The notes beneath the pieces were generated by a model. That model did not search any database and had not been told where the DNA came from. It was given only the letters and a program-made list of their open reading frames with translations. A DNA stretch of 64,000 nt from Pictodentalium vernedei (lineage: Eukaryota; Mollusca; Scaphopoda; Dentaliida; Dentaliidae). Every line of letters starts with the position of its first letter. Position 1 is the first letter of the stretch. Both the position numbers and the translations under genes were made by a program. The stretch is taken from assembly GCA_031216915.1 (NCBI GenBank), contig CM062289.1, positions 444,874,910-444,938,909 on the forward strand, read 5' to 3'. This document shows positions 21,241 to 32,826 of this stretch, one piece after another.

Positions 21241-22173
21241 GCTACACTCCTCGATCTTTTTGCTGTCAGTAGTACTGTCCAAGTTGTAGGATGCGAAGTT
21301 CTTGAGCCAATTATACCTGACATGACTCGCTATCACTGTCCGATCTCTATCGATGTCCAGTTCACAAAATCCCGATCTCATAAATTTAAGAGACGCATAT
21401 GGTTGTATGCAGAAGGGAATTACGAGGAACTTAACATAGCGTACAAAAATTTAAATTGGGAAAACCTACTTGATATTTTATGCCCTGATACACTAGTTTC
21501 CAACTTCACCGATCAACTACTCGACACTGCATCTACTTTCATTCCCAACAAAATCATAACTTCTAGGACCAATCAGCCCAAATGGATGCATAATCAAATA
21601 CGGCTGTTACTAAGACAAAGAAAACGATTGTACCGGACAGCAAAGCGCACAGGCCTACTTCGTGACTGGGCGAAATACTAGTGTAAACGAAATGAAGTTG
21701 TCGCATCGGTCAGGAAGGCAAAGGCAACCTACACATCAAAAGTTCAAGCAAAATTAGGTTGCCCCGAGACACCCTCTTCTGAGTGGTGGAAAACCCTGAA
21801 AACATTTATTTTTAATAATACATCAGGAATCCTTACTATCACCCATTTGAATAAATTATACTCCACTGACCATGAAAAGACAGAAATCCTCAACGAATAC
21901 TTTTGTTCTATTTCTTCCTTGGATGACACTAATACTTCTTTGCCAAATTATCCCTTCCATGAGCACCAGTCCCTCGACGGAATAATATTACACAGTAGTG
22001 AGGTCTTTGAAGCAATCAAGAGTATCAAGGCATCGAAAGCATCCGGTCCTGACCTTGTAAGTCCCCGACTACTAAAAGAATGTGGTCGCTCTCTGTGCGA
22101 ACCACTTACAGTCATTTTTAACATACTTCTGAGTAACAACTATTTCCCAGCCTTATGGAAAAAGCCAACGTGA
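21220..22173 (+). pseudogene. LINE ORF2 segment 2: endonuclease end, linker and start of reverse transcriptase
   Basis: In this frame TLLDLFAVSS continues the endonuclease fold. The usual terminal Ser-Asp-His triplet of AP-type endonucleases is replaced by RYHCPI, so His is kept and Asp is lost, and the nuclease was probably dead. An in-frame TAG (21679-21681) interrupts a basic linker (RLLLRQRKRLYRTAKR), after which the frame continues through KAKATYTSKVQAKL and SSEWWKTLKT to the RT entry motif KASGPDLVSPRLLKEC. The frame ends at 22171-22173 after a one-base deletion near 22160. Confidence 0.85.
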
Positions 22174-23140
22174 CGCCAGTTTTAAAAAAGAATCATCCCA
22201 ACTTAGTTACCAATTATCGACCGATATCGCTGATTAGTTGTGTTGGGAAACTATTCGAAAAATGTGTGTTCAAGCGGTTATGGCGTTTCATTTGCGATAA
22301 TAATATCCTTAGTCAGTTCCAATCTGGTTTTACCCCGGGTGATTCAACGGTTTTACAACTGACAGACATCTATGATGAATTCTGCCATGCTCTTGATGAA
22401 GGGAAAGAAGTTAGGGTTGTTTTTTGTGACGTGAGTAAGGCATTTGATAAGGTTTGGCACACTGGTCTTATCCACAAGCTTGAAAAGATAGGAATAACAG
22501 GCGACTTGCTTTCCTTCCTAAAGTCTTACCTTTCGAATAGGTCTCAACGGGTTTTGATAGCCTCCGAGGCATCTCCTTGGAGACCAGTAACTTCTGGAGT
22601 TCCACAAGGATCCATTCTAGGTCCGCTGTTATTTTTAATATACATCAACGACATTACCGAAAACTTACAGAGTAGTATACGGCTATTTGCTGATGATACA
22701 TCTCTTTATATCATTGTAGAGAACCCCGACCAAGCTGCAGCATTAATCAACCATGATTTGGCCAAGATAGAACATTGGGCCAAATCATGGTTGATTGAGT
22801 TTAATCCTCAAAAAACAGAGACTATGTTAATTTCGCGTAAGATCATTGCTCCTACGCACCCACCTTTATATCTAAGTGGAACTCGAATTACCGCAGTAAC
22901 TACTCACAAGCATTTGGGTGTGATCCTAAACAAATCCTGTACTTGGAACGAGCATTTTGATCATATCTGCGCCAAGGCTTGGACTCGTATAGACATGTTG
23001 AGAGCTCACAAGTTCACTCTTGATCGCAAGGTCTTAGAAAAGATATACTTCGCATTTATTAGGCCCCTCCAGGAATATGCAGACTGTGTTTGGGACAACT
23101 GTTCAAGTACACAGGCTGCGAATTTAGAAAAAAATTTAAG
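22155..23140 (+). pseudogene. LINE ORF2 segment 3: reverse transcriptase core
   Basis: It contains the RT blocks in order: NYRPISLISCVGKLFEK, QSGFTPGDST, motif A CDVSKAFDKVWH (Asp at residue 92), motif B SGVPQGSILGPLLFLIYIND, and motif C FADD (residues 178-181, 22686-22697), followed by the THKHLGVIL block. The catalytic aspartates are intact. The coding frame shifts near 23128 in an A-rich run, and the open frame then reads out of phase to 23177. The ATG at 22155 is incidental; the real protein continued from the previous segment. Confidence 0.92.
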
Positions 23141-23841
23141 TAGCTGCAGCGAGAATTGTTACTGGTGCTACAACTAGTGCCAGTAAAAGTTTACTCTACG
23201 CGGAAACTCGATGGGATTCACTGCAGGAAAGGCGCCGAAAGCACAAGCTATTTCAATTCTTCAAGATGTATCATAAACTTGTTCCTCCATACCTTTCAAA
23301 CAAAGTACTGCCAGTTCCTTCGTCCATCAGTCTTCACCACAATACTCGATCAAATAAAACCCACCGAGTTCCGTTTTGTCATACTAGTTTGTACCAGTCT
23401 TCGTTTCTTCCAGATGTTACCAAACAATGGAATATGTTGCCCGTCTCGGTTAGGGAAAATTGTTCCATCATAAATTTCAGAAGGTTCCTAAATGGCGGGA
23501 ATCAACGTCCGCCCACATTCTATGCCGGGGCCAAATCTCGAGCAGCTCAAATTTATCATTATAGGTTGCGTCTGCACTGTAGCGGTGTTAACGCCCATCT
23601 GTATGATAATCACCTTTCGACTTCATCTCTGTGTCTGTGTGGTGGCATAGAAACGACTGAACACTTTCTTCTGTACTGTACAAACTATACAGATGTACGT
23701 AATCTAACAATTAATACATTGCCGTTTACCTTTGATCTTTCTATGCTCCTGTATGGGTCTGAGCATTTGAGCATCACTGACAACTATCTTGTGTTCGGAG
23801 TCGTGCAAGAATATATCATACAAAGTGGGCGATTTCACTGA
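23128..23841 (+). pseudogene. LINE ORF2 segment 4: C-terminal domain with Cys-X-Cys/His/Cys motif
   Basis: After the frameshift the frame resumes with ARIVTGATTSASKSLLY and WDSLQERRRKHKL and runs to a TGA at 23839-23841. LCLCGGIETTEHFLLYC (about 23629-23679) provides C-X-C-X7-H-X4-C, a probable zinc-binding element of the type seen at the C terminus of many invertebrate LINE proteins. The same region is conserved in the fragment at 28845-29320, supporting genuine coding ancestry. Confidence 0.85.
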
Positions 23842-24620
23842 GTTGCAGTATACATGTAGACTTATTTCATTATGGTATATCGACAGGTGTATATGCATCA
23901 GTAAATACATCACAATAACATTTTTGACACTAATCTTCCTGGGGAAGTATACCGCGGACTGCCCGGAGTCCGCCCCTGGACTGTCTCTCCGTACCAACAG
24001 TATCCTGTTGAAATTAATTTTTAACTCCTCTGAGCTAGAAAAGTGGTGAGAATAGTCCAGGCGCGCACTCTTGACTCGTCTCTTGTCTGTTTGCGACGAT
24101 GGTACTGTTCATCAATAGAGTCATAGACTACACTCACGTGATCGCTTCTGGTATTAATACTGCTTTCAAGTCGGTTTCATCTGCAGATTATTCTGCGTCT
24201 TTGTTTCCATTAGTCTGTTTGTTTTTCCTTTCTTGATTTTTTTTCTTTCTTTTCTGTTCATTTAATTGTTTTCTTCTTCTCTTGTGCTTTTCTTGTTGTT
24301 TCTTCATTTTTTTCCCTCTTTTTTCCCTAGTTCTGACTCTTTTCTCTTTCTATCCAACAGCGACAATGAGTTCAAACAATATTTCACTCAGTTTTAGCAA
24401 TCACCTATATACTTTGCTATTTTAGAAATGTTCCAGGAGACGGCTTATATAAACTAAGTGCTTTCTGTCGAATCCTCTACTTTGATATTGTCAGCTATTT
24501 CTACATGTCTTGCTGTAATGTATACCTTCTATTATAAATTCTGTACAGTTAATGTAACATTATCAATCTTTTGTATGTATTATATCATGTTCAATTCTGA
24601 ATAAAAATATTGTTTAAACT
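23842..24620 (+). other. LINE 3' untranslated region with polyadenylation signal
   Basis: Non-coding T-rich sequence (TTTCTTTTCTGTT-like stretch near 24225-24340) leading to AATAAA at 24600-24605. The exact 3' end and target duplication were not resolved. Confidence 0.5.
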
Positions 24621-25134
24621 AAAATCGCACTACCCAATCGACTGGCCATTTCTCGGTGCAATCAGAGGATTCTCTGCGGTGGCAGTACGATTCTCTGTGT
24701 TTTTCCAGGGGGAGGCCACCAAAAATTTTCAAAATGTGACGTGGGGGTGGGTGGGTCTCTTGAGTGCGCCAAAAATGTGCATTTCCAACTTGTGCAAGTT
24801 TTTGAATTTTTTAAAAATATATCAATATACCATCATTTGTGTTTCAAACCTTAAAGATGATGTTGTACATCACACTCTTAACATAAATACAACATCAGGA
24901 GGCTTTATATGTGAGAATATTGGGCTTAAACTGGGAAAATGTCACACGTTAGTAGGGGGTGGGTGTCTTGTTCGAAATGTAGAAAATGTGCACACAATAT
25001 TTTGGGAACAATTCAAATGAAAATTTGTTCCCGTATATGTACACCTGCTCTGGCCAAGCCTGATAATGAACAGCTTGTCATATGTATATTGGGGCCCACA
25101 TCAGCCCACAGAGGTTTAAATTGGTGGTACCAGT
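24621..25134. other. G-rich sequence without recognised gene
   Basis: Contains GGGGGTGGGTGGGTCTC and GGGGGTGGGTGTCTTG blocks, related to GGGGGTGGGTGTCTGAGG near 25451, suggesting a diverged local duplication. No domain was identified in the open frame at 24610-25020. Confidence 0.35.
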
Positions 25135-25138
25135 TTAA

Positions 25139-25381
25139 CCCTTTACCTAACATGAAAAGCAGACGACACTTGCCAAAAAATGATTGAATAACTAATTTTT
25201 TTTTCATTTTTTGTCTCAAAAACATAGGTTATGACCCCTCATTGGAACGAGCTCGCCGAGCTCGTTCCAATGAGGGGTCATAACCTATGTTTTTGAGACA
25301 AAAAATGAAAAAAATAATAAAAATTATTTGGCGATTTTTGAGAATAGCGCTGGTCGGTTTTCCGTTACGTTGGGTGAAGGG
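25139..25381 (-). mobile_element. piggyBac-like MITE, subfamily A (inverted orientation)
   Basis: TTAA at 25135-25138 and 25382-25385 flank it. It begins CCCTTTACCTAACATGAAAA and ends CCGTTACGTTGGGTGAAGGG, the reverse of the other copies. The central palindrome (GAACGAGCTCGCCGAGCTCG core) is nearly perfect. Confidence 0.85.
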
Positions 25382-25385
25382 TTAA

Positions 25386-25858
25386 GAACATTATGAAAAC
25401 CTCCTAAAGACAGCTGTGCCTACTAAGTTTATAAGTTTATTTTTGATTTTAATGGGAGAGTGGGGGTGGGTGTCTGAGGACGGTAGTAGAAAATCTGTAC
25501 GTAGTGGGTGGGTGGGTATAAAAAGGAGCCGAATAAAAAATAGGACGTCACGTCTTGAAAATTTTTAGTGCCCCCCCCCCCCCCCTGGTTTTTCGAGCAT
25601 TTTTTCGTGTGAAGAATGTGAGTAAAGATTGAAAAAAGTTATTGAACCCAAGAATGGAAAGGTGTGTATTTAAACTTTATATATTTATTTGTTACCGGAA
25701 CCATTATAACGGATTCCTGTTCACTGTTTCGGATTTTCCCTTGTTTTAATGGACAAAATAGTCTGCATCATTTGAGAGGGGGTGGGTGTTTTTTCCCCTA
25801 ATAATAATAACTCTTTGGCCAGCCGCTGATTTGTCGCGGTCCTCATAAGAGAAGGCCA
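25386..25858. other. Homopolymer-rich, no gene seen
   Basis: Contains a poly-C run (25571-25585) and GGGTGGGTGGG motifs, with no supported exon. Confidence 0.4.
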
Positions 25859-26450
25859 TCATTCCCCCTGCACCCCACCCCCTCTTCCCCTCCTCTCCTC
25901 CCAGCATTCAGATATAAACTGCTTAATTTTGTCCCTCACTTCCTCTTTTTCAATTTCTTCAATAAGCATTCCTACCCTCTCCCTCGTGTCCCCCTTCAGC
26001 CATCTATCCTTTGTTTCTTCACCCCACTTCTGCATTATTCTTCCAGTAAATTTTATTCTATGAGGTATATACTGTGGGCATTCCAAGAGAAAATGTTCCA
26101 GGGTCTCCACTACTCCAGAGTGGCACATTTGGCATCCCTTTTCTCCATCTCTCCCAATTTTTCCCCGAAGCTCCAGTGATCTTGATCTCAGTTTGAACAG
26201 CAGTGACCCTCCAAAGGTGCCATCTAGGTACCTCTCAAAAGCTGGCTTTTCTTTATATTGCAACCCCTGCAGTGATCTTTTCACGCTAACCCCTGCTCGC
26301 CAGTTTCGATTGCAATCTTCCATGACTCTCTCTTTGACAAACCTTTTGCCTTCTTTCATTCCTACTTCTATGTTTGTGATCTCTATAGAGTAATTGTCCA
26401 TTAGTTCCCTCACATGTTTTGACCACCCCGTTTCTATATTAGAATATTGC
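25859..26450 (-). pseudogene. C-terminal fragment of another non-LTR retrotransposon protein
   Basis: The minus-strand frame has an ATG at 26413 and extends in frame to a stop near 26448-26450. It contains CQMCHSGVVETLEHFLLEC, a C-X2-C...H-X4-C zinc-binding motif typical of LINE reverse transcriptase C termini, preceded by a basic region (KRSLQGLQYKEKPAF, LFKLRSRSLELRGKIG) and followed by a charged tail rich in Glu, Arg and Lys. Unlike the 20.4-kb element it has C-X2-C, so it belongs to a different LINE lineage. The reverse transcriptase itself is not present; this is a truncated relic. Confidence 0.6.
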
Positions 26451-27788
26451 TACTCTGGCTGACTTCCATCCCAATCATGAGTTTTATACCGCATATGTTG
26501 TGAAATAGCTGCGCACAACTTGGGGACAAATATCTTGGGAAGAGATTCAAATGTACAACAAGTAGGAAAGGGCCCGAAATAAGGCATTGGAAGAGGGTGG
26601 TGTAAAATGGAAATTGGCTCGGCGGAATTTTTGTTCATAAGTTTCTCTGTGTAAATCGTTGCGGAGATTTTTTTAATACAACAAAACGACAGCCTACCTT
26701 GAAACCAATCAGTTGCAATGGGTCCTGGCAAGGGGTGTGTGATGCGTGCATATTTCAAAACTAATACTAAATGACGAAGTATAAAAAAAAGTTTTAGAAT
26801 TTCAGAGTTCGAGAATGTGAGTCCCGACTGCACACGTATGTAGCCTATTTTTATAGGACCCAACAGCTCGATGAATAAAAATAATATAAACCCGGCAAAA
26901 CTGTGGTTGGGGAACTGGCGGAATCCTCTAAAAGAATCTAATACACAGGAGGAAAAGTAAGATTTCGTGCACCGAACGCGTGTACAACAGTATGTGGGGC
27001 CAGGGCCCCTTAACATCCTAAATGACTTTGAGTTTAATTTATGACCGGCCACGGAAATTAGAGCAAGCTCCGAGAGAGTCAGCGCCCCAAACGCTCCGGA
27101 CACACCAAGGAAAAGGCAAAAGGGCCGCAAAACTGTCAAGCCCCCCCCCCCCCCCCCCACCCCAGGAGGACAAGTTTGAGATAAATCCCAAACCTCCCCG
27201 GGAAGTCCACGTCAACACCCTGCGAAATGTTAGTTTGGAACTTCAGCCAGATCCCGACTTCCGTTGATCCTGAAAGCTCCATGCAGCCCCCGGAGACCAC
27301 CAGCAGGGATACTAACGCAAGCCCAAAATCATCCATTCAATATCAGTAATCCGTGTATAGACGACTGAGTAATTTTTAACGAACTATAGATTATGACTTT
27401 CAAAGTGTTCAGCGCATAAGTGGATCGAAACAATTCTGAGGTGATAAAAACGAATCAATGTTAATGGCTTTTTTTCTTAGATCAACCGAAGGCTACAGCT
27501 CTTACACTGGACAAGGTGGAATTACATTAAATGGGGATCATTCTACCATGTCTAGAGAGGGTAGGGCATCACATCGCAAAGTGCTGAACATGCACCTAAA
27601 CAACAAAACAGAAAGGGGGGGAGTGGGGGGGGGGGGGGAAGAAAAAGAAAAAAAACAGAACAAGAAACTGAATAAGTACTTTATTGAAAATAAATACAAC
27701 TCCCTAAAAAAAAACATTATCCAAAATCATTTACGAATATTTACATGTTCAGGCGAAGATTAAACCACGAATCCACGATCATTCTGTT
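26451..27788. other. No recognisable gene; homopolymers
   Basis: The minus-strand frame 26450-27160 (236 codons) is long but lacks a recognisable domain and includes the translated poly-C tract near 27140-27160. C-runs (27140-27158) and G-runs (27617-27639) occur. CAGGGCCCC near 27001 could be a transposon end, without a partner that I could find. Confidence 0.35.
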
Positions 27789-27792
27789 TTAA

Positions 27793-28034
27793 CCCTTTAC
27801 CCAACGAATCGGCCGCATCCGCCCGCGTAATATGCAAATTCAGCAGTTGAAAAAATATTATTTTTCAAAAAATTTCAACAAAACCATATCATGTGACCCC
27901 TCGTTGGAACGAGCTCGTCGAGCTCGTTCCAACGAGGGGTCACATGATATGATTTTGGTGAAATTTTTTGAAAATTTAAAAAAAAATGATATTTAAAATA
28001 ATAAATTTTGATATCGTCTGCGTTGGGTAAAGGG
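27793..28034 (+). mobile_element. piggyBac-like MITE, subfamily B (best copy)
   Basis: TTAA at 27789-27792 and 28035-28038 are intact. The ends CCCTTTACCCAACGAATCGG and CTGCGTTGGGTAAAGGG are inverted repeats. The central palindrome runs from AAATTTCAACAAAACCATAT to its near complement with core GAACGAGCTCGTCGAGCTCG, identical to the core of subfamily A although the flanking arms differ. Confidence 0.88.
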
Positions 28035-28082
28035 TTAAACAATATCTCGTGAAAATATCTAAAATCTAATTTAATTAATTAA

Positions 28083-28145
28083 CCCTTTTAACGCGAGCGG
28101 CCGCTTTTCCAACCAGTTACATGATACGTCATAACGTCATTAAAT
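28083..28145 (+). mobile_element. Left-end fragment of the third TTAA MITE family
   Basis: TTAA (28079-28082) precedes CCCTTTTAACGCGAGCGGCC. The start resembles CACTTTAACGC at 15883. The rest is interrupted by the SINE at 28146 and no right end was found. Confidence 0.4.
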
Positions 28146-28147
28146 AT

Positions 28148-28198
<51 letters not shown>

Positions 28199-28567
28199 TT
28201 AGGGTTTAACGATACTTTAACAGCCAAGGTCATATTGTGTCGGAGACAGTTTTACGGGTGAAGGAAGCCGAAGTACCCAGAGTGAACCACCGAGCAACGA
28301 CGAACAGCTGCAAGCTCGCCAACATCGTAACTCCGCACTGCAGCACAGGCAGGGTTAGATTGGTTGAAGACATGCGTACCATCGACGTTCAGTACGCCTT
28401 AGTACACGGCGCCATCGTGCCCCATGTGGACGATCGGTGTTAAGTGCCTTGCCCAAGGACACAACGCGGGAGTCCGAATCGATCGCTCAAGGACTAACCG
28501 GGGGCTCGACGTTGCTTAACTTCGGTGATCTGACGAGAACCGGTTACCGCAACGCTACTGTGCCCCC
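28146..28567 (-). mobile_element. SINE, 5S-rRNA-derived head, full length
   Basis: On the minus strand the head reads GGGGGCACAGTAGCGTTGCG, TCTCGTCAGATCACCGAAGT, AAGCAACGTCGAGCCC and then the shared body (TTGTGTCCTTGGGCAAGGCA; TACTAAGGCGTACTGAACGT). The tail is GTATCGTTAAACCCTAATAA plus a long (AAAT)n. The perfect 13-bp duplication AACGTCATTAAAT lies at 28133-28145 and 28568-28580. It inserted into a TTAA MITE fragment. Confidence 0.9.
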
Positions 28568-28844
28568 AACGTCATTAAATAGGATGGCTGTTCGGTGAAC
28601 CAACGTCATTAAATAGGATGGCAATGTGGATTTTGCACTTCTGCATTAGTGATTACTTGTGTGTGTGTTAAAACGTATTGTCTCAAATCTGTCGGGGAAA
28701 TGGCATCGACCCGTCTGATCATGAGTAATCATGCCCTAGAGTCCGGTGACTGCTTGCGTGGTGGACGCGGTGCCTTGGTTCAGTGGGGGACAGTGGTTAA
28801 TCGATCTAGTTAGGCGGGCTGCTTACTAAATTTCATCTGCCTCC

Positions 28845-29320
28845 GACTTCCTTTCTGTCGAACGCAATTGTATCAGTCCTCTTTTATCCCAAGCGTCACT
28901 GACCAGTGGAATAATTTGCCCATACCTGTCCGCGAGAATTCATCGTTGACTAACTTTAAAACTTTCCTGAGTAATGGTAACCAAAGACCCCCAAGGTTTT
29001 ACAACAATGCGAAATCTCGCAGGGCCCAAATATACCACTGTAGGCTGCGGTTACACTGTAGTAACCTGAACTCACACCTCTACGAAAATCACTTAATACC
29101 TACCCCGTCGTGTCAGTGTGGCGAGCGTGAAACGAGTGATCACTTTCTCCTTCATTGTCCACTGTTCTCGAACGCTCGTGACAACTCGATTAATTTACTC
29201 CCATTTAGAGTAGATACATCCATACTCTTGTTTGGATCCGAATTCTTAAACAGTGAGGACAACTGCCTTATTTTTGACGTAGTACATGACTTCATTTTAT
29301 CCAGCAAACGATTTCAGTAA
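28845..29320 (+). pseudogene. 5'-truncated LINE copy: C-terminal domain
   Basis: The frame (ATG at 28868, coding-like sequence from about 28845) ends at the TAA at 29318-29320. It matches the C-terminal domain of the 20.4-kb LINE across its length: LYQSSF, QWNNLPIPVRENSSL, SRRAQIYHCRLRLHC, HLYENHL, and the zinc-type motif SCQCGERETSDHFLLHC. It is uninterrupted here and clearly diverged from the other copy, so it derives from a related but separate element. 5' truncation is normal for LINE retroposition. Confidence 0.82.
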
Positions 29321-30345
29321 ATCTTCACTCAACAGTATATCTCGTTCGTGGATATCCCAGCTTTGGAGCTCTGTTTCCTCTTTATGGTATCATATCATAT
29401 ATATAATTAATCAAGTGACCAATGCCTCAAGGAATACACATTACGTGTACGCTCCATTTAAAACCCCCTTTCGTCACACCCGGTGAACACATTGTATTCA
29501 CGGGTCCACAACCCCTTTGCGAGGCTAATTAAAGACGACGGGAAAATCCAGACATCAAAGGCGGTTCGTTTCTTGATGAAACCGAATTACTGATATCCAG
29601 TCGCATATGAAAAACATTCTGTGTTTATGCAATTAATACATCGATTCGTTTTCAAACATAATAAAAATGAATGTAGACTAATTCATTATTTGTCCCCCAA
29701 TAGGAATCAACTATTTATTTAAACAAAAAATACAGCATAAATGATGGACAACAAGTTTGTTGTGAATGCGAATTAATTTCAAGCACATTGATAACAAGAA
29801 CGCCCTCATCTTAGCATTATGTGTACATTGCATACAAAACCGCACTTGTTAATTACCCCGTCGTTTGTGTAGAAACGACAGGGAAAATGAAAAGCTGTTT
29901 TAGTGCGGTCATGTGAGAAGGATTACATAACCAATTAATGTTTGGCGAGAAAAATCTTTCAGAGACTGTCCCTGATTAGCAATTATATTGTTCAGTCAGA
30001 AAATTTCTAAACCCTACATTTAATAAAATATTCAGATACAAATGCAATATCTTTCATTTCCAGAACTCTCTACTGCGGTTTAATATAGGAATTGAAAAAA
30101 TCCGTTTGGTAATTCGTGAGATTTTCGATTTGTTTTCATATTAAAATAAAATTTTCGCTGATATATGATTTGGATTCCCTGGAATAGAACGAGTACAGTC
30201 AACTCGGCAGTATCGAGTCGTCGGCAGTATCGATTCAAAATTTACTGATTGCCATGTTACGTTTAAACAACCGAAATATTTTTATTTTTTCTTTCTGCTT
30301 ACTACGGAAGCCCATTACGGTCAAATGCGAAAAGTAACTTTTTTT
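29321..30345. other. No recognisable gene (possible LINE 3' UTR at the start)
   Basis: The first 150 bases may be the 3' UTR of the truncated LINE. The rest is AT-rich and carries no supported feature. Confidence 0.4.
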
Positions 30346-30357
30346 TAAACGGGGTAT

Positions 30358-31101
30358 GTTTGCGTTATTTCGCAAAACTTTTGCGTAATTTCGCAAATCT
30401 TTGCGTTATTTCGCAAAAGTATTGCGTTATTTCGCAAAAGTATTGCGTTATTACGCAAAAGTATTGCGTTATTTCGCAAAAGTATTGCGTTATTTCGCAA
30501 TAACTTTTGCGTTATTTCGCAATTATTTTTGCGTTATTTCGCAAAAGTATTGCGTTATTTCGCAAAAGTATTGCGTTATTTCGCAAAGTATTGCGTTATT
30601 TCGCAAAAGTATTGCGTTATTTCGCAAATGTATTGCGTTATTTCGCAATAACCATTGCGTTATTTCGCAAAAGTATTGCGTTATTTCGCAATAACCTTTG
30701 CGTTATTTCGCAAAAGTATTGCGTTATTTCGCAAAAGTATTGCGTTATTTCGCAATAATTTTTGCGTTATTTCGCAAAACTATTGCGTTATTTCGCAATA
30801 ATTTTTGCGTTATTTCGCAAAACTATTGCGTTATTTCGCAAAACTATTGCGTTATTTCGCAATAACTTTTGCGTTATTTCGCAAAACTATTGCGTTATTT
30901 CGCAATAACTTTTGCGTTATTTCGCAAAACTATTGCGTTATTTCGCAAAACTTTTGCGTTATTTCGCAAAACTATTGCGTTATTTCGCAAAACTATTGCG
31001 TTATTTCGCAATAACTTTTGCGTTATTTCGCAAAACTATTGCGTTATTTCGCAAAACTTTCGCGTTATTTCGCAAATAACTTTGCGTTATTTCGCAAAAA
31101 A
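30358..31101 (+). repeat. Tandem array of about 20-bp hairpin units, left arm of unit 1
   Basis: Three dozen or so copies of TTGCGTTATTTCGCAA separated by variable linkers (AAGTA, AACTA, TAACTT, TAATTTT). Each unit contains the inverted repeat TTGCG...CGCAA. Variants of the linker cluster: AAGTA dominates up to about 30760, AACTA afterwards. The unit has no stop codon in several frames, which creates long spurious ORFs. Confidence 0.92.
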
Positions 31102-31289
31102 GTATTCCAGACACAGATCTTGTAGTAAGTCAGCGAATTTCAAGCAGTGGTGTTATACCGTAATATACAACGGCTATACATTAAACATCATGGTACTCAA
31201 AGTAAAAGCATGATGAACCGAAGTTTTATTATACTAAACTATGGTGTACCATAGTACTAAATCATGTTATTGCGTGATAGTATACGACG

Positions 31290-32190
31290 GTATGCCGCGG
31301 TAATCAACGGTATCATGGCGTATCGTAATATTTCAGTATACGTTCCAGATATACCATGGTAAAGTTTGTTACACCATGGTACTATAACATGATCTGTATG
31401 GTGGTAAATCGTGTAGTGCAATGGCGCCATATATATGTATACAAAGTCGTGCCCTCACCCCCACCCCACCTCCAAAGCACAACCCCCTGATAGTACCCCC
31501 CCCCCCCCCCTTTATCCGAGAGAGTTCTCCGCACAGTACTCTTTCCTCGAGAGAATAACCCCAAGTATATTATCCACCGAAAATTCGATGTGCCACGGTA
31601 ATCAACGGTATCATGGCGTATCGTAATATGTCAGTGTACGTTCCAGATATACCATGGTAAAGTTTGTTACACCATGGTACTATAACATGATCTGTATGGT
31701 GGTAAATCGTGTAGTGCAATGGTGCCATATATATGTATACAAAGTCGTGCCATCACCCCCACCCCACCTCCAAAGCACAACCTCCTGATAGTATCCCCCC
31801 CCCCACATTTATCCGAGAGAGTTCTCCGCACAGTACTCTTCCCTCGAGAGAATACCCCCAAGTATATTATCCACCGAAAATTCGATGTGCCACGGTAATC
31901 AACGGTATCATGGCGTATCGTAACATGTCAGTGTACGTTCCAGATATACCACGGTAAAGTTTGTTTCACCATGGTACTATAACATGATCTGTATGGTGGT
32001 AAATCGTGTAGTGCAATGGTGCCATATATATGTATACAAAGTCGTGCCCTCAACCCCACCCCACCTCAAAAGCACAGCCCCCTGATAGTATCCCTCCCCC
32101 CATTTATCCGAGAGAGTTCTCCCGACAGTACTCTTCCCTCGAGAGAATACCCCCAAGTATATTATCCACCGAAAATTCCACTGGAAATTT
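31290..32190 (+). repeat. Three tandem 298-bp repeats inside the left arm
   Basis: TAATCAACGGTATCATGGCG recurs at 31301, 31599 and 31896 (spacing 298 and 297). Each copy carries CCATGGTAAAGTTTGTTACA, ACATGATCTGTATGGTGGTA, CATATATATGTATACAAAGT, a poly-C run, GAGAGTTCTCC and ACCGAAAATTC. Unit 2 has only two copies (35668, 35964). Confidence 0.85.
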
Positions 32191-32593
32191 CAAACCGAAA
32201 TACCCCCCCACCCCCCCCCCCCCCCGCCCGATAGAATACCCACCCTGAGAGTACCTACCCGGAGACTTGTCACCCAGAATGTATATGTATGTATTTAAGG
32301 TTTTTAAGCCAAATACTGGAACTCGTGCGGGCCTGTTTTTATACCTACTTGCCGTACATATTGTAATGATTTATTAAAGCAATTACGCCCATCCACCCAT
32401 ATCACGTAAGAGATACGCGCGAATTATGTTGTGTCCATACTATCGGACATATAATACCACAGAAAAACAACATATATACTGCGTTCATAGCGTGTAAAAG
32501 GTTACCAAAAACACATAACACCAAATTAAATTCCGATTATCACCACCAATATTGAAACTGTTTCGAAACAACGCGGTTGAGTTTCTTCAGACA

Positions 32594-32596
<3 letters not shown>

Positions 32597-32645
<49 letters not shown>
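32597..32645. repeat. (GA)n microsatellite
   Basis: Uninterrupted GA repeat in the core of unit 1; the corresponding place in unit 2 (36681-36743) is an interrupted GAGC/GA repeat. Confidence 0.95.
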
Positions 32646-32647
<2 letters not shown>

Positions 32648-32740
32648 AAATCCTGAAACTTGTGTGTGTGGAGGTTTTTCTTTGTTCTCGCCGTGTCTTC
32701 GAGAATAAAACACTGGATTAGGGACCCCCCCCCCCCCCCA

Positions 32741-32826
32741 CGCCCAAGAATACTAAACGATGATATTGTATGGTACTATATCGCGCAAGAATGCTAAACG
32801 ATGATATTGTATGGTACTATATCGCG
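32741..32826 (+). repeat. Two direct copies of a 38-bp sequence
   Basis: AATACTAAACGATGATATTG...CTATATCGCGC occurs at about 32749 and again (AATGCTAAACG) at about 32790, followed by the near-palindrome GGCCATGGCAGAATTTTGCC/ATGGCC at 32828-32853. The same arrangement is found in unit 2 (36840-36950). Confidence 0.75.

Larger units (their letters stand above)
20396..24620 (+). mobile_element. Decayed APE-type non-LTR retrotransposon (CR1-like group)
   Basis: The element contains, in order, a hydrophobic N-terminal segment, a 2A motif, an AP-type endonuclease, a reverse transcriptase and a C-terminal Cys-rich motif, then a 3' untranslated region of about 770 bp with AATAAA at 24600-24605. The coding part is broken by frameshifts near 21230, 22160 and 23130 and by an in-frame TAG at 21679-21681. 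No ORF1 was identified upstream; the 5' end is uncertain and may lie before 20396. Clade assignment (CR1/L2/Rex1 group) is inferred from the domain order and 2A motif; phylogeny would be needed. Confidence 0.85.

Noticed and set aside
26450..27160. Minus-strand open frame of 236 codons
   Set aside because: No recognisable domain, starts in a translated poly-C tract (Gly run) and shows no splice or codon evidence.
30358..31101. CRISPR-like array
   Set aside because: Repeats are about 16 bp with 4-8 bp linkers drawn from a few variants, not unique spacers, and the context is clearly eukaryotic.
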